Source of the DNA: Candidatus Eiseniibacteriota bacterium
GTDB taxonomy: Bacteria > Eisenbacteria > RBG-16-71-46
Direction: 5' to 3'
Length of the DNA stretch: 10,923 nucleotides
NCBI GenBank assembly: GCA_005893365.1
Contig: VBPB01000120.1
Span: 1 to 10,923 of the forward strand
The translations under genes were made by a program, and so were the position numbers. Each line of letters begins with the position of its first letter. Position 1 is the first letter of the stretch. The notes under the pieces were generated by a model. That model ran no database searches, was not told the DNA's origin, and worked only from the letters and a program-made list of their open reading frames with translations. Shown piece after piece: positions 1-7,239 of this stretch.

Positions 1-423
1 CAACCCGAACGCGAGCCCCGCGATGGCTGCCGGAAGCAGGGCGCCGAATAGACGGTGAAGAATGAGCACCACCAGCACGACGTTCATGACATGCAGCGCG
101 AGACTCGTCCGATGGAAGACGCGCAGGTCGTCGGGGCGGCCACCCATCGCGTCGTCCAACATGAGCGATGTCATGGAGAGTGGAAGGTAGTAGCCCCTGA
201 CCGTCGTGGGGCTCAGGACCTCGCCGAAGAAGCGTCCGACGGAGGACCAACCGGGGTGCGTGACGAGTGGGTTGCGGGTGACGAACGCGTCGTCGTCGAA
301 CGAGAGCGCCTGCGCCCGGAGGACCGGCCAGTGGGCGGCGGCAACCAGCGACGCGATCAGCATCAAGGCGGCCGGTAGGGCGAGCCGGGGGCGGCGCGCG
401 ATGCGTTGGGGTGGCGGCGCCAT
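1..423 (-). CDS. GT-C-fold membrane glycosyltransferase-like protein (TMTC-like), N-terminal part, cut by window edge
   Basis: The frame is open from ATG at 423 to the left edge, giving the first 141 residues. A basic N-terminus (several Arg in residues 7-13) precedes a membrane helix at about 14-32, then a loop with an acidic FDDD motif at 42-45 followed by NPLV at 51-54. Further helices lie at about 106-124 and from 127 on. Helix 1 followed by an Asp-Asp loop and an 'N-P' segment, then a YYLPLS stretch, is the pattern of the first extracytoplasmic loop of GT-C enzymes, closest in my reading to bacterial TMTC-type proteins that often carry C-terminal TPR repeats. The donor would be a polyprenyl-phosphate sugar (family knowledge). 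It lies 72 bp after the pump gene on the same strand. Two GGAGGT motifs (491-496 and 463-468) have no ATG, GTG or TTG at normal spacing, so the start is uncertain; ATG at 363 is an alternative. The C-terminus is not visible, so the family call is moderate. Confidence 0.6.
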   Translation of the reverse strand, partial: MAPPPQRIARRPRLALPAALMLIASLVAAAHWPVLRAQALSFDDDAFVTRNPLVTHPGWSSVGRFFGEVLSPTTVRGYYLPLSMTSLMLDDAMGGRPDDLRVFHRTSLALHVMNVVLVVLILHRLFGALLPAAIAGLAFGL

Positions 424-495
424 GGCCGGCCGTCGCCCGATGGAGCCCGCGTCCCCGCCCCGACCTCCGTGAGTACGATCCGCGGCGAACACCTC

Positions 496-3400
496 CTACC
501 CCCGCGCCGGCACCTCGATCGGCTTCGGCGTCTCCGAGGCCTCGCCGCGCCCCACGTGCCGCGGGGCCGAGGGCTTGCGGCCCAGGCGGCGCTGGAAGTC
601 GTCGAGGTAGGTGTAGAAGACCGGCGTCACGTAGAGCGTGACGATCTGGGAGAACGCGAGCCCGCCCACCACCGCGAGCCCGAGCGGCCGGCGCGACTCG
701 GCCCCGGCGCCCCAGCCGAGCGCGATCGGCAGCGTGCCCACCAGCGCGGCCATCGTGGTCATCATGATCGGGCGGAAGCGGATGCTGCACGCCTTCTGGA
801 TCGCCTCGGCCGGCGGCAGGCCCTCGTTCCGCTCGGCGTCGAGCGCGAAGTCGATCATCATGATGGCGTTCTTCTTCACCAGGCCCACCAGCAGGATGAC
901 CCCCACGAACGCGTAGACGGAGAGCTCGGCGCGGAACAGGAACAGCGTCAGCAGGGCGCCGAAGCCCGCGAACGGGAGGCCCGAGAGGATGGTGAGCGGG
1001 TGGATGAAGCTCTCGTACAGCACGCCCAGCACCAGGTAGATGACCAGCACCGCGATCAGCAGCAGCAGCGCCAGGCCCTTCTGGCTGTCCTGGAAGGCCT
1101 GCGCGGTGCCGGCGAAGTTGGTGCTGATGTCGGAGGAGAGCGTGGCGCGCGCCACCGCCTGCACGCGCGCGACCGCCTCGCTCAGGCCCACGCCCGGCTT
1201 GACGTCGAAGGAGATGGTCGCCGCCGGGATCTGGCCGGCATGGTTCACCGACAGCGCCCCGAGCCCGGTCGAGAGCCGCGAGACCGCGCCGATCGGCACC
1301 AGCTGGCCGGTGCTCGAGCGCACGCTCAGCAGCCGCAGGGCCGAGACGTCGAACTGGTACTGCGGCAGGACCTCCATGATGACCGAGTACTGGTTGTCGG
1401 GCGTGAAGATGGTCGAGACCTGCCGCGAACCGTAGGCGTAGTAGAGCGCCTGCTGGATCTGCTCGGGCGTGACCGCCAGGGCCGCGGCGCGCTCGCGGTC
1501 CACGTCCACCCGCACCTCGGGGTTCTTGATCTGCAGGTCGCTGGTGACGTTGTCGAGCAGCGGCTCGGTCTTGAGCTTGGCCTCCAGCCGTGAGGCGTTG
1601 TCCTGCAGCGAGGCGATGTCGGTGCCCTGGAGCGTGTACTGATACTGGCTCTTGGCGGAACGGCTGCCGATGCGCACCGGCGGCGGGTTCTGCAGATACA
1701 CGCGGATGCCGGGGATGGCGTTGAGCTTGGGCTGGAGCGCGCGGATCAGCTCGTCGGCGCTCAGGCGCCGTTGCCGCCGCGGCTTGAGCCGCAGCACCAG
1801 TCGGCCCTGGTTGAGCGAGGTGGTGCCGCCGCCGCCGCCGATCGACGACATGAAGCCGGCGATGTTGGGGTCCTTCTGGACCAGGGCGGCCACGGCACGC
1901 TGGTGGGCGACCATGGCGTCGAACGAGGTGCCCTCGGCGGTCTCGGTGGTGGCGGTGATCTGGTCGATGTCCTCGCTGGGGATGAAGCCCTTGGGCACCA
2001 GCAGGTAGAGCGCGGCGGTGCCGGCGAGGATGCCGATCGAGAAGAGGACCGCCACGCGCCGGCGGAGCATGACCCAGGCGAGCGTGCGTTCGTAGAAGTG
2101 GAGCGTGCGCTGGAAGGCGCTCTCGATCGCCTCGTACAGGCGGCCATGGCGGCGGTCGCGTCCCGGGCGCAGGAAGCGGCTGCACATCATGGGCGTGAGC
2201 GTCAGCGAGACGAACCCCGAGACCAGGATCGCCACGCCGATGACCACCGCGAACTCGTGGAAGAGGCGGCCGAGCAGCCCGCCCATGAACAGCACCGGGA
2301 TGAACACCGCCACCAGCGACAGGGTCATCGAGAGGATGGTGAAGCCGATCTCGCGCGCGCCGTCGAGGGCGGCCTGCATCGGGCGCTTGCCCATCTCCAT
2401 GTGGCGGACGATGTTCTCGAGCATGACGATGGCGTCGTCGACGACGAAGCCCACCGCCAGTGTCAGCGCCATCAGCGAGAGGTTGTCGAGGCTGAAGCCC
2501 ATCGGCTTCATCACCGCGAAGGTGCCGACGATCGAGAACGGCAGGGCCAGGCTCGGGATCAGCGTGGCCGAGAGGTTGCGCAGGAACAGGAAGATGACCA
2601 GCACCACCAGCACCAGGGCGACGAGCAGCGTCATCTGCACGTCCGAGACCGAGTGGCGGATCGAGACCGAGCGGTCGTTGAGGGTCTCGAGGCTCACCGA
2701 GCTCGGCATCTGCGGGCGCAGCTTGTCGACCAGCGCGTGCACCGCAGCGGCCACCGCCACCGTGTTGGTGCCGGGCTGGCGCTGGATCGCCAGCACGATC
2801 GCGCGCTTGCCGTTGAACCAGGAGGCGGCGCGCGTCGCCTCGACGCCGTCCACGACCTCGCCCAGGTCGCCGAGCCGGACCGGCGCTCCGTCGCGCGTGG
2901 CCACCACCAGCGAGCGGAACTCCTTGGCGTTCTCGAGCTGGCCGTCCGAGCGGATGGTGAGGGCCTTGTCCGGGCCCCACAGCACCCCGGTCGGCAGGTT
3001 GACGTTGCCCGAGCCGATCGCGCCGGCCGCCTGGTCGATGCCCACGCCGCGCGCGGCGAGCGCCTGCGGGTCGAGCTGCACGCGCACCGCGTACTTCTGG
3101 GAGCCGAAGACGTTCACCTGCGCCACGCCGGCCACGGTCGAGATGTGCTGCGCCAGGAAGGTCTCGGCGTACTCGTCGAGCCGGGAGAGCGGCAGCTGGT
3201 CGGAGGTGAGCGCCAGGTACAGGATGGGCGAATCGGGCGGGTTCGACTTCTGGTAGGAGGGCGGCAGCATGCCCTGCGGCAACTGGCGCAGCGTCTGCGC
3301 GATGGCCGCCTGCACGTCCTGCGCCGCGGCGTCGATGTCGCGCTCGAGCGTGAACTGGAGCGTGATGTTGGTGGACCCGAGGCTGCTGCTCGAGGTCATC

Positions 3401-3633
3401 ACGTCGAGGCCGGCGATGGTCGAGAACTGCTTCTCGAGCGGGGTCGCGACCGCCGCCGCCATGGTCTCGGGGCTGCCGCCCGGCAGGCTGGCGCGCACGT
3501 TGATGACCGGGTAGTCGACGTTGGGCAGGTCGCTCACCGGCAGCTGCCGGTAGGCGATCACGCCGAACAGCAGGATGCCCAGCATCACCAGGGTGGTGGC
3601 GATCGGTCGATGGATGAACGGGGTGGAGATCAT
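496..3633 (-). CDS. RND multidrug efflux permease, MdtB/MdtC-like (HAE1 family)
   Basis: Inner-membrane, proton-driven pump that takes substrates from periplasm and membrane and passes them to an outer channel. The 1045-residue length is normal for the family. Helix TM1 is at about 9-29; the first periplasmic (porter) part runs to about 335; TM2-TM6 cover about 336-485 and include the proton-relay Asp pair D399-D400 in GFVVDDAIVMLEN; TM7 is near 525-545; the second periplasmic part spans about 550-853; TM8-TM12 span about 854-1010, with the relay Lys K921 before NAIMMIDFA. The segments QNPPPVRIGSRSAKSQYQYT and YGSRQVST, with ESFIHPLTILSGLPFAG, are typical of the MdtB/MdtC branch. The pentaglycine at 599-603 sits in the second porter part. 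The C-terminal 30 residues look disordered. The start is ATG at 3633, overlapping the adaptor stop as ATGA; the frame stays open upstream, but that stretch is antisense-like noise over the adaptor gene. The substrate cannot be read from sequence. Confidence 0.96.
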   Translation of the reverse strand: MISTPFIHRPIATTLVMLGILLFGVIAYRQLPVSDLPNVDYPVINVRASLPGGSPETMAAAVATPLEKQFSTIAGLDVMTSSSSLGSTNITLQFTLERDIDAAAQDVQAAIAQTLRQLPQGMLPPSYQKSNPPDSPILYLALTSDQLPLSRLDEYAETFLAQHISTVAGVAQVNVFGSQKYAVRVQLDPQALAARGVGIDQAAGAIGSGNVNLPTGVLWGPDKALTIRSDGQLENAKEFRSLVVATRDGAPVRLGDLGEVVDGVEATRAASWFNGKRAIVLAIQRQPGTNTVAVAAAVHALVDKLRPQMPSSVSLETLNDRSVSIRHSVSDVQMTLLVALVLVVLVIFLFLRNLSATLIPSLALPFSIVGTFAVMKPMGFSLDNLSLMALTLAVGFVVDDAIVMLENIVRHMEMGKRPMQAALDGAREIGFTILSMTLSLVAVFIPVLFMGGLLGRLFHEFAVVIGVAILVSGFVSLTLTPMMCSRFLRPGRDRRHGRLYEAIESAFQRTLHFYERTLAWVMLRRRVAVLFSIGILAGTAALYLLVPKGFIPSEDIDQITATTETAEGTSFDAMVAHQRAVAALVQKDPNIAGFMSSIGGGGGTTSLNQGRLVLRLKPRRQRRLSADELIRALQPKLNAIPGIRVYLQNPPPVRIGSRSAKSQYQYTLQGTDIASLQDNASRLEAKLKTEPLLDNVTSDLQIKNPEVRVDVDRERAAALAVTPEQIQQALYYAYGSRQVSTIFTPDNQYSVIMEVLPQYQFDVSALRLLSVRSSTGQLVPIGAVSRLSTGLGALSVNHAGQIPAATISFDVKPGVGLSEAVARVQAVARATLSSDISTNFAGTAQAFQDSQKGLALLLLIAVLVIYLVLGVLYESFIHPLTILSGLPFAGFGALLTLFLFRAELSVYAFVGVILLVGLVKKNAIMMIDFALDAERNEGLPPAEAIQKACSIRFRPIMMTTMAALVGTLPIALGWGAGAESRRPLGLAVVGGLAFSQIVTLYVTPVFYTYLDDFQRRLGRKPSAPRHVGRGEASETPKPIEVPARG

Positions 3634-4784
3634 CGCGTGCCCTTCTCGGCCGCGGCCGAGGCGCTGCGGACCACCGCCCGCGCCCCGGGGGAGAGGCGGA
3701 GCTGTCCGTCGGTGACCACGGTCTCGCCGGCGGTGACGCCCTTGGCGATCACCACCAGGTCGCGCCAGGTGCGCTGCACGGTGACCGGGCGCGACTGCAC
3801 GGTCGTGTCCGGGCCGACCACGTAGCAGTAGGGCCCGCGCTGGGAGCTGTTGACCGCGACCGCCGGCACCACGGTGGCACCCTGCTGCTCGAAGAGCCTG
3901 AGCCGCACGCGCACGAACTGGCCCGGCCAGAGCACGCCGTCGCGATTCGGCGTCTCGGCCTTGAGCAGCAGCGTGCCGCTCGCCTCGTCCACGGCGTTGT
4001 CCACGAACGCGAGCCGGCCCTCGATCCACATCGAATCGCCCTCGGCCGGCAGGATCTCGACCGTGGGCGGCGCGTCGCGCGGGCGGCGCACCTCGGCCAG
4101 GTCCTCCTGGGTCACGGTGAAGCGCACGCGGATCGGCCGGATGCGCTTGATGGTGACGAGCGGGGCGCTGGTGTCGTTGGCCTTCACCACGTCGCCGGCG
4201 TGCACCGCCAGGCTGCCGGTCTTGCCGCCGATCGGGGCGCGCACCGTGGCGTTGGCCAGGTCGAGCCGGGCGCTGATGAGCGCGGCCGAGTCGGCGCGCG
4301 CGGTGGCGGCGAGCCCCTCGGCGTCGGCGCGCTTGCTCTCGAGCTCGTGGGGGGCGATGAGCTGCTGCGCCGCCAGCGTCTCGGCCCGCTCGGCGTCGAG
4401 ACGCGCGATCCCGGCCAGGGCGCGGTCCTTGGCCAGCAGGGCTAAGGCGCGCGCGACCGCGGCCTCGAACGGTCGCGGGTCGATGAGGACCAGGGCCTGC
4501 CCCTCGCGCACCTCGTCACCCTCGCGGAACGCCACGCGCCGCACCAGCCCCTGGACCTGGGCGGTGACCGAGGCCGACTGCGTGGGCTCGACCGTGCCGG
4601 TGGCGTCGATCTCGAACGGCACCGCGCGTCGCTCGACCCGCGCGACCAGGATGGGCACGCGCGGCTGCCCGCGGGCGGCGCGTCCGGCGCAGCCGGCGAC
4701 GGCGGGTGCCAGGGCGAGGAGGGCGGCCATCCGCAGCAGGCGCCCAGGTCGGATCATCGTCGGGTGGCGATCGCGTGCGTGCAT
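3630..4784 (-). CDS. RND efflux periplasmic adaptor (membrane fusion protein, HlyD/AcrA family), lipoprotein
   Basis: Periplasmic adaptor joining the downstream pump to an outer-membrane channel. Numbering from the Met at 4757 (375 residues): a signal peptide ends in lipobox AVAGC with Cys23 as the lipidation site; the first half of the biotinyl/lipoyl-like domain is at about 55-95 (FREGDEVREGQALVLIDPRP); the alpha-hairpin, Ala- and Glu-rich, spans about 96-170; the lipoyl second half is ATVRAPIGGKTG at 170-181; the beta-barrel starts with IRPIRVRFTVTQEDL near 206-220; the membrane-proximal domain contains VNSSQRGPYCYVV at 302-314. Length and domain order are normal. Start choice is open: ATG at 4784 has a GAGAG motif five to eight bases upstream; ATG at 4757 has no such motif but gives the tidier lipoprotein signal. 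The last bases overlap the pump start (ATGA), so the two are one operon. No outer-membrane channel gene is in the window. Confidence 0.93.
   Translation of the reverse strand: MHARDRHPTMIRPGRLLRMAALLALAPAVAGCAGRAARGQPRVPILVARVERRAVPFEIDATGTVEPTQSASVTAQVQGLVRRVAFREGDEVREGQALVLIDPRPFEAAVARALALLAKDRALAGIARLDAERAETLAAQQLIAPHELESKRADAEGLAATARADSAALISARLDLANATVRAPIGGKTGSLAVHAGDVVKANDTSAPLVTIKRIRPIRVRFTVTQEDLAEVRRPRDAPPTVEILPAEGDSMWIEGRLAFVDNAVDEASGTLLLKAETPNRDGVLWPGQFVRVRLRLFEQQGATVVPAVAVNSSQRGPYCYVVGPDTTVQSRPVTVQRTWRDLVVIAKGVTAGETVVTDGQLRLSPGARAVVRSASAAAEKGTR
3640..3647 (-). promoter_or_regulatory. Ribosome binding site of the RND pump gene
   Basis: The minus strand reads GAGAAGGG, then six bases, then ATG at 3633. 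It lies inside the last codons of the adaptor gene, and the ATGA stop/start overlap implies translational coupling. This fixes the pump start and rules out the longer upstream open frame. Confidence 0.6.
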
Positions 4785-5193
4785 GGTCTCTCGAGCGGGC
4801 ATCCTGAAGCCCCGACCTGCCGGCCACCCCGCTGGCGCCCGGCCGAGTGCGCCGGAACCGGCGCCCGTGGGGAATGGGCATCGAGCGTACCTATCCGCCG
4901 CGTCCGGCAGCAACCCGGAACTCCGTCCCCGCGAATCGCCTACGGCCGACACGGTTGCGCTGGCCCGCGACGAGCGCGGCACTCCGCTGGCCGAGCGCGG
5001 GGCCTTCCGGCGCCCAGCGACGGGCCGTCCGGGCCGGCTGTCAGCGCGGCGCAAAATCGGCTCGGTTCGCACGGGGCCTCCCACTCCGTGGCAACGAATC
5101 CCGACGCTCGCCCGTCATATCCCACGTCGGGCAGCGAGCGATGGGCCCCGGCCCCGGACCTCGGGTGACGGGCAGATGGAGAGGAGGCGGACC
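4785..5193. other. Divergent intergenic region between pump operon and small membrane gene
   Basis: About 410 bp without a credible gene. It must hold the promoter of the leftward adaptor-pump operon and that of the rightward small gene. Open frames cross it on both strands but give low-complexity Arg/Pro/Gly/Ala strings with no domain-like features. No clear sigma-70 -35/-10 pair was found. An interrupted inverted repeat (TTCG-CACGG at 5066-5074 against CCGTG, four extra bases, CGAA to 5098) is the only candidate operator-like element, and it is weak. No regulator gene (TetR, MarR or similar) lies next to the pump operon in the window. Confidence 0.5.
5182..5187 (+). promoter_or_regulatory. 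Strong ribosome binding site for the 84-residue gene
   Basis: AGGAGG lies six bases before ATG at 5194. It is the best match to the 16S anti-Shine-Dalgarno sequence in the window and decides the start of the small gene, although the same frame stays open far upstream over the antisense of the adaptor gene. Confidence 0.65.
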
Positions 5194-5448
5194 ATGAGTC
5201 GCAGAAGGATCAGGGATCTGGCGCTGATCGCCATCGCGGGCGGGATGCTCGCGTTCGAAGCCGTCGTGCTGTGGGGGGCGCTGCCGGTGGTGCGGCGCGT
5301 GGTGCAGCGGACCGATCACCGCCACGTCCGGGTGGTCGCGGTGACGCGCGAGGCGCGGTTCGTCCGGACGGCGGCCTGCCCGCGGGTGCGTCTGATGCAG
5401 GACCTCCAGGGCGGCACGGCGTCGCTGATCCGTGCGGCGCTGCTCTAA
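5194..5448 (+). CDS. Small single-pass membrane protein of unknown function (84 residues)
   Basis: I do not recognise a family. The product has a basic start (MSRRRIRD), one hydrophobic helix at about residues 8-31 (ALIAIAGGMLAFEAVVLWGAL), then a basic Arg/Val-rich tail to residue 84 with one Cys at 62. The positive N-terminus followed by the helix suggests N-in orientation, or an uncleaved signal anchor with the tail in the periplasm. Support for being real: AGGAGG six bases upstream of ATG, a hydrophobic segment in this frame only after that ATG, and position in a gap between divergent and convergent genes. It is transcribed away from the pump operon and converges on the NHL lipoprotein gene 53 bp further on. 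The upstream continuation of this frame is antisense to the adaptor and is not part of the protein. It could still be a chance open frame in GC-rich DNA. Confidence 0.5.
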   Translation: MSRRRIRDLALIAIAGGMLAFEAVVLWGALPVVRRVVQRTDHRHVRVVAVTREARFVRTAACPRVRLMQDLQGGTASLIRAALL

Positions 5449-5476
5449 CGACGCGGGCGGGCGACCACGGCCTCGG

Positions 5477-5490
5477 CGCGCGGGCGCGCG
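5477..5490. terminator. GC hairpin between convergent genes, possible bidirectional terminator
   Basis: CGCGC, four-base loop GGGC, GCGCG form a perfect five-base-pair stem in the 53 bp gap between two converging stop codons. There is no T-run on either side, so it is not a canonical rho-independent terminator. The position is suggestive, but such hairpins arise often by chance in DNA this GC-rich. Confidence 0.2.
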
Positions 5491-5501
5491 GCTGCGGGGG
5501 C

Positions 5502-6425
5502 TCAGCCCGCCCGGGCGAGGCGGACGACGAAGCCGATGCGGCGCTTGAGGTCCGACTGGACCGTGATGAACAGATCGCCGCGGTCGTCCGGGGTGATGCC
5601 CTGCACGTTGCGGATGGTGCCCCCGAAGGTCGCGAGCGTCTGCAGGGGGCCGCGCGGCGGCAGCCGGTACACGCGCCCCGACTTGCTGTCGGTGATGTAG
5701 AGCGTGTCCCCGCTGGCGACGATGGTCTCGGGCGAGAAGCCTGCCCGCTTGTCGATCAGGCGGTGCAGATGATGCTGCGGATCGAGCAGGTACAGGATGT
5801 TGTCCTGGTTATCGGCGATGTAGAGGTTGCCGGTGCTGTCGAAGGCCATGCTCTCCGGTTTGGTGATCCCGTATTCGGGCCCGAGGAAGACCGAGACGTC
5901 GCCGCCCTTGGTCACGCGCATGACCTGATGGGTCGCGCCGTCGCCGACGAGCAGGTCCCCGTCGGGGCTGAGCGCGATGGCCTCGGACGAGACCAGGCCC
6001 TGGGCCTTGCCGGCGAGGAGATGCGGGGCGCCCGCCGAGTCCACCTTCCAGACGTCGCCGGTGTCGTCGTCGGTGACGAAGACGTTCGCGTCGGCGTCCA
6101 TCACCAGGTCTTCGGGGGAGCTGAATCCGGCCGTCGAGTCGCCGAAGGTCCGCATGCCGGCGACCCCGTCCCAGACGCGCACGGCCTTTCCGCCCTCGTC
6201 GGCGAAGTAGAACCGTCCCGCGTGCCAGAGGATCCCGTCGGGGGCGCCGAACCCCACCTGGCTGGTGGCGACGACGCTGGCCCGGTAGGCGTCGTCCAGC
6301 ACCAGCACGAAGCCCTGGTCCTCGAGCTTCCGGCATCCCGGCAGGGCCAGCAGGGTGACGAACAGGCTCAACGTCCCGCGGGCCTTCCCGATACCCCTCG
6401 TGCGCCGGCGCGCGTCGCGGAGCAT
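5502..6425 (-). CDS. NHL-repeat six-bladed beta-propeller lipoprotein
   Basis: Exported protein of 307 residues. A basic N-terminus is followed by a hydrophobic stretch at about 18-29 and lipobox ALPGC with Cys31; Pro at -2 is slightly unusual for a lipobox. The remainder is six repeats of roughly 42-45 residues, beginning near 57, 99, 143, 185, 228 and 270. Each has the NHL/SMP-30-like pattern: an 'x-P-[DE]-x-[ILM]' turn (APDGI, SPEDL, SSEAI, KPESM, SPETI, NVQGI), then a strand of the type 'LYIAD', then 'xVxR(L/V)'. Six blades fit a closed propeller. Such folds bind ligands or proteins or have lactonase activity; nothing here fixes which. Start ATG 6425 lies four bases after the PAP2 stop, with GGGGAG eight bases upstream, so it is co-translated with the phosphatase gene. 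No second domain is present. Confidence 0.85.
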   Translation of the reverse strand: MLRDARRRTRGIGKARGTLSLFVTLLALPGCRKLEDQGFVLVLDDAYRASVVATSQVGFGAPDGILWHAGRFYFADEGGKAVRVWDGVAGMRTFGDSTAGFSSPEDLVMDADANVFVTDDDTGDVWKVDSAGAPHLLAGKAQGLVSSEAIALSPDGDLLVGDGATHQVMRVTKGGDVSVFLGPEYGITKPESMAFDSTGNLYIADNQDNILYLLDPQHHLHRLIDKRAGFSPETIVASGDTLYITDSKSGRVYRLPPRGPLQTLATFGGTIRNVQGITPDDRGDLFITVQSDLKRRIGFVVRLARAG

Positions 6426-6429
6426 CCGT

Positions 6430-7239
6430 CTATCTCCCCTTCAAGCCCTTGAGGATCGCCGTGGCGAGGTCGGGCAGGTGATCGAGCGTGCTGCCGACCT
6501 CGAACATCACCAGGAAGATCAGGGCGCTCGCGAACGCGCCGTGTCGCAGCGTCCAGTTGGCCAGGCGCTCCAGCGGGCGGTCCAGCCAGCGACTCGCCAC
6601 GCCGAGACAGATCGCGAGCCCCAAGACCGCCATGGCGGTGCCCGCGACGACGTCGAACAGGCTGTGCTGCCCGGTGATGATCTTGCCCGCCAGGATGACG
6701 CCGAAGGTCCAGAACAGGGCGATGGCCCCGGCGGCCCGTGAGACCACCCAGATGCCGAGCGCGAGGGTGACGAAGAGGCCGGCGTGGTCGCTCGGGAAGC
6801 CACCCAGGTCGTCGACCAGGACCTGCCCCTCGCTCAGCGTGCGCGCCTTGGTCTGGTCCCAGCCATCGAGCGGCACGCGGAACGGGAGGCGGGCCTGCTC
6901 GCGCAACTGGTCGCCCTCGAGCAGGTAGAGCCGCTGCGAGAGGATGGCCGGGCGCGGCAGGACGATGACGTGCGACATGGTCTTGGTGGTGGCGAGGACC
7001 AGGGCGGCGGCGGCCAGGGTGGTGAGCAGGATGGCACGCGCCCGGAGCAGGTCCTCGCGCGACGCGTGGCCGAACCAGGCGGCGAAGAAGCAGGCGCCGA
7101 TGACCGCGCCCTTGGCGAGGTCGTTGTGGAGACCCAGGTAGAGCAGATCGTCCAGGAGCCGCGAGCGCCCCGCCAGGTTGTTGAGAGCCTGCCCGACGGC
7201 GTCGTTGATCCTCACCGGATCCCAGTGGAACCCGATCAT
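6430..7239 (-). CDS. PAP2-superfamily membrane phosphatase with variant active-site motifs
   Basis: Likely a lipid or polyprenyl phosphate phosphatase acting at the membrane surface (family knowledge). Of 269 residues from ATG 7239, helices lie at about 42-57, 68-85, 151-168, 169-187, 197-213 and 236-250. The three PAP2 motifs are recognisable but altered: C1 has RP at 96-97 with Lys86 nine residues before the Arg rather than six (Ser89 is at the canonical Lys place); C2 is PSDH at 149-152 in place of PSGH; C3 is GK-x5-H-x3-D with Lys186, His192 and Asp196, so Lys replaces the usual Arg. The nucleophile His192 and its partner Asp196 are intact. C1 and C2 are separated by a long hydrophilic loop (about 98-148). 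Start is uncertain: ATG 7323 would add 28 residues, but those codons have atypical third positions (CTT, GTA, ATT); neither has an ideal ribosome binding site. First gene of a pair with the NHL lipoprotein. Confidence 0.85.
   Translation of the reverse strand: MIGFHWDPVRINDAVGQALNNLAGRSRLLDDLLYLGLHNDLAKGAVIGACFFAAWFGHASREDLLRARAILLTTLAAAALVLATTKTMSHVIVLPRPAILSQRLYLLEGDQLREQARLPFRVPLDGWDQTKARTLSEGQVLVDDLGGFPSDHAGLFVTLALGIWVVSRAAGAIALFWTFGVILAGKIITGQHSLFDVVAGTAMAVLGLAICLGVASRWLDRPLERLANWTLRHGAFASALIFLVMFEVGSTLDHLPDLATAILKGLKGR
6434..6439 (-). promoter_or_regulatory. Ribosome binding site of the NHL lipoprotein gene, inside the PAP2 gene end
   Basis: On the minus strand GGGGAG sits eight bases before ATG at 6425 and overlaps the last two codons of the phosphatase gene (stop TAG at 6430-6432). 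This supports the start and an operon with coupled translation. Confidence 0.55.

Noticed and set aside
406..1593. Plus-strand open frame of 395 codons
   Set aside because: Same antisense artefact over the RND C-terminal half; Arg/His/Gln-rich with no motifs.
1825..1840. Five tandem GCC units
   Set aside because: It encodes the pentaglycine in a loop of the pump that is commonly glycine-rich in this family; a codon-level effect, not a separate repeat element.
1771..3825. Long plus-strand open frame (684 codons) across the pump gene
   Set aside because: It is antisense to the RND gene, is made of His/Arg/Asp/Glu/Gly low-complexity sequence with no domain, and is the usual by-product of GC-rich third positions.
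3634..4029. N-terminal extension of the RND frame upstream of ATG 3633
   Set aside because: It overlaps the adaptor gene in another frame, is Arg/Gly-rich, and RND pumps begin with a short segment before TM1 exactly as at ATG 3633 (MISTPFIHRP).
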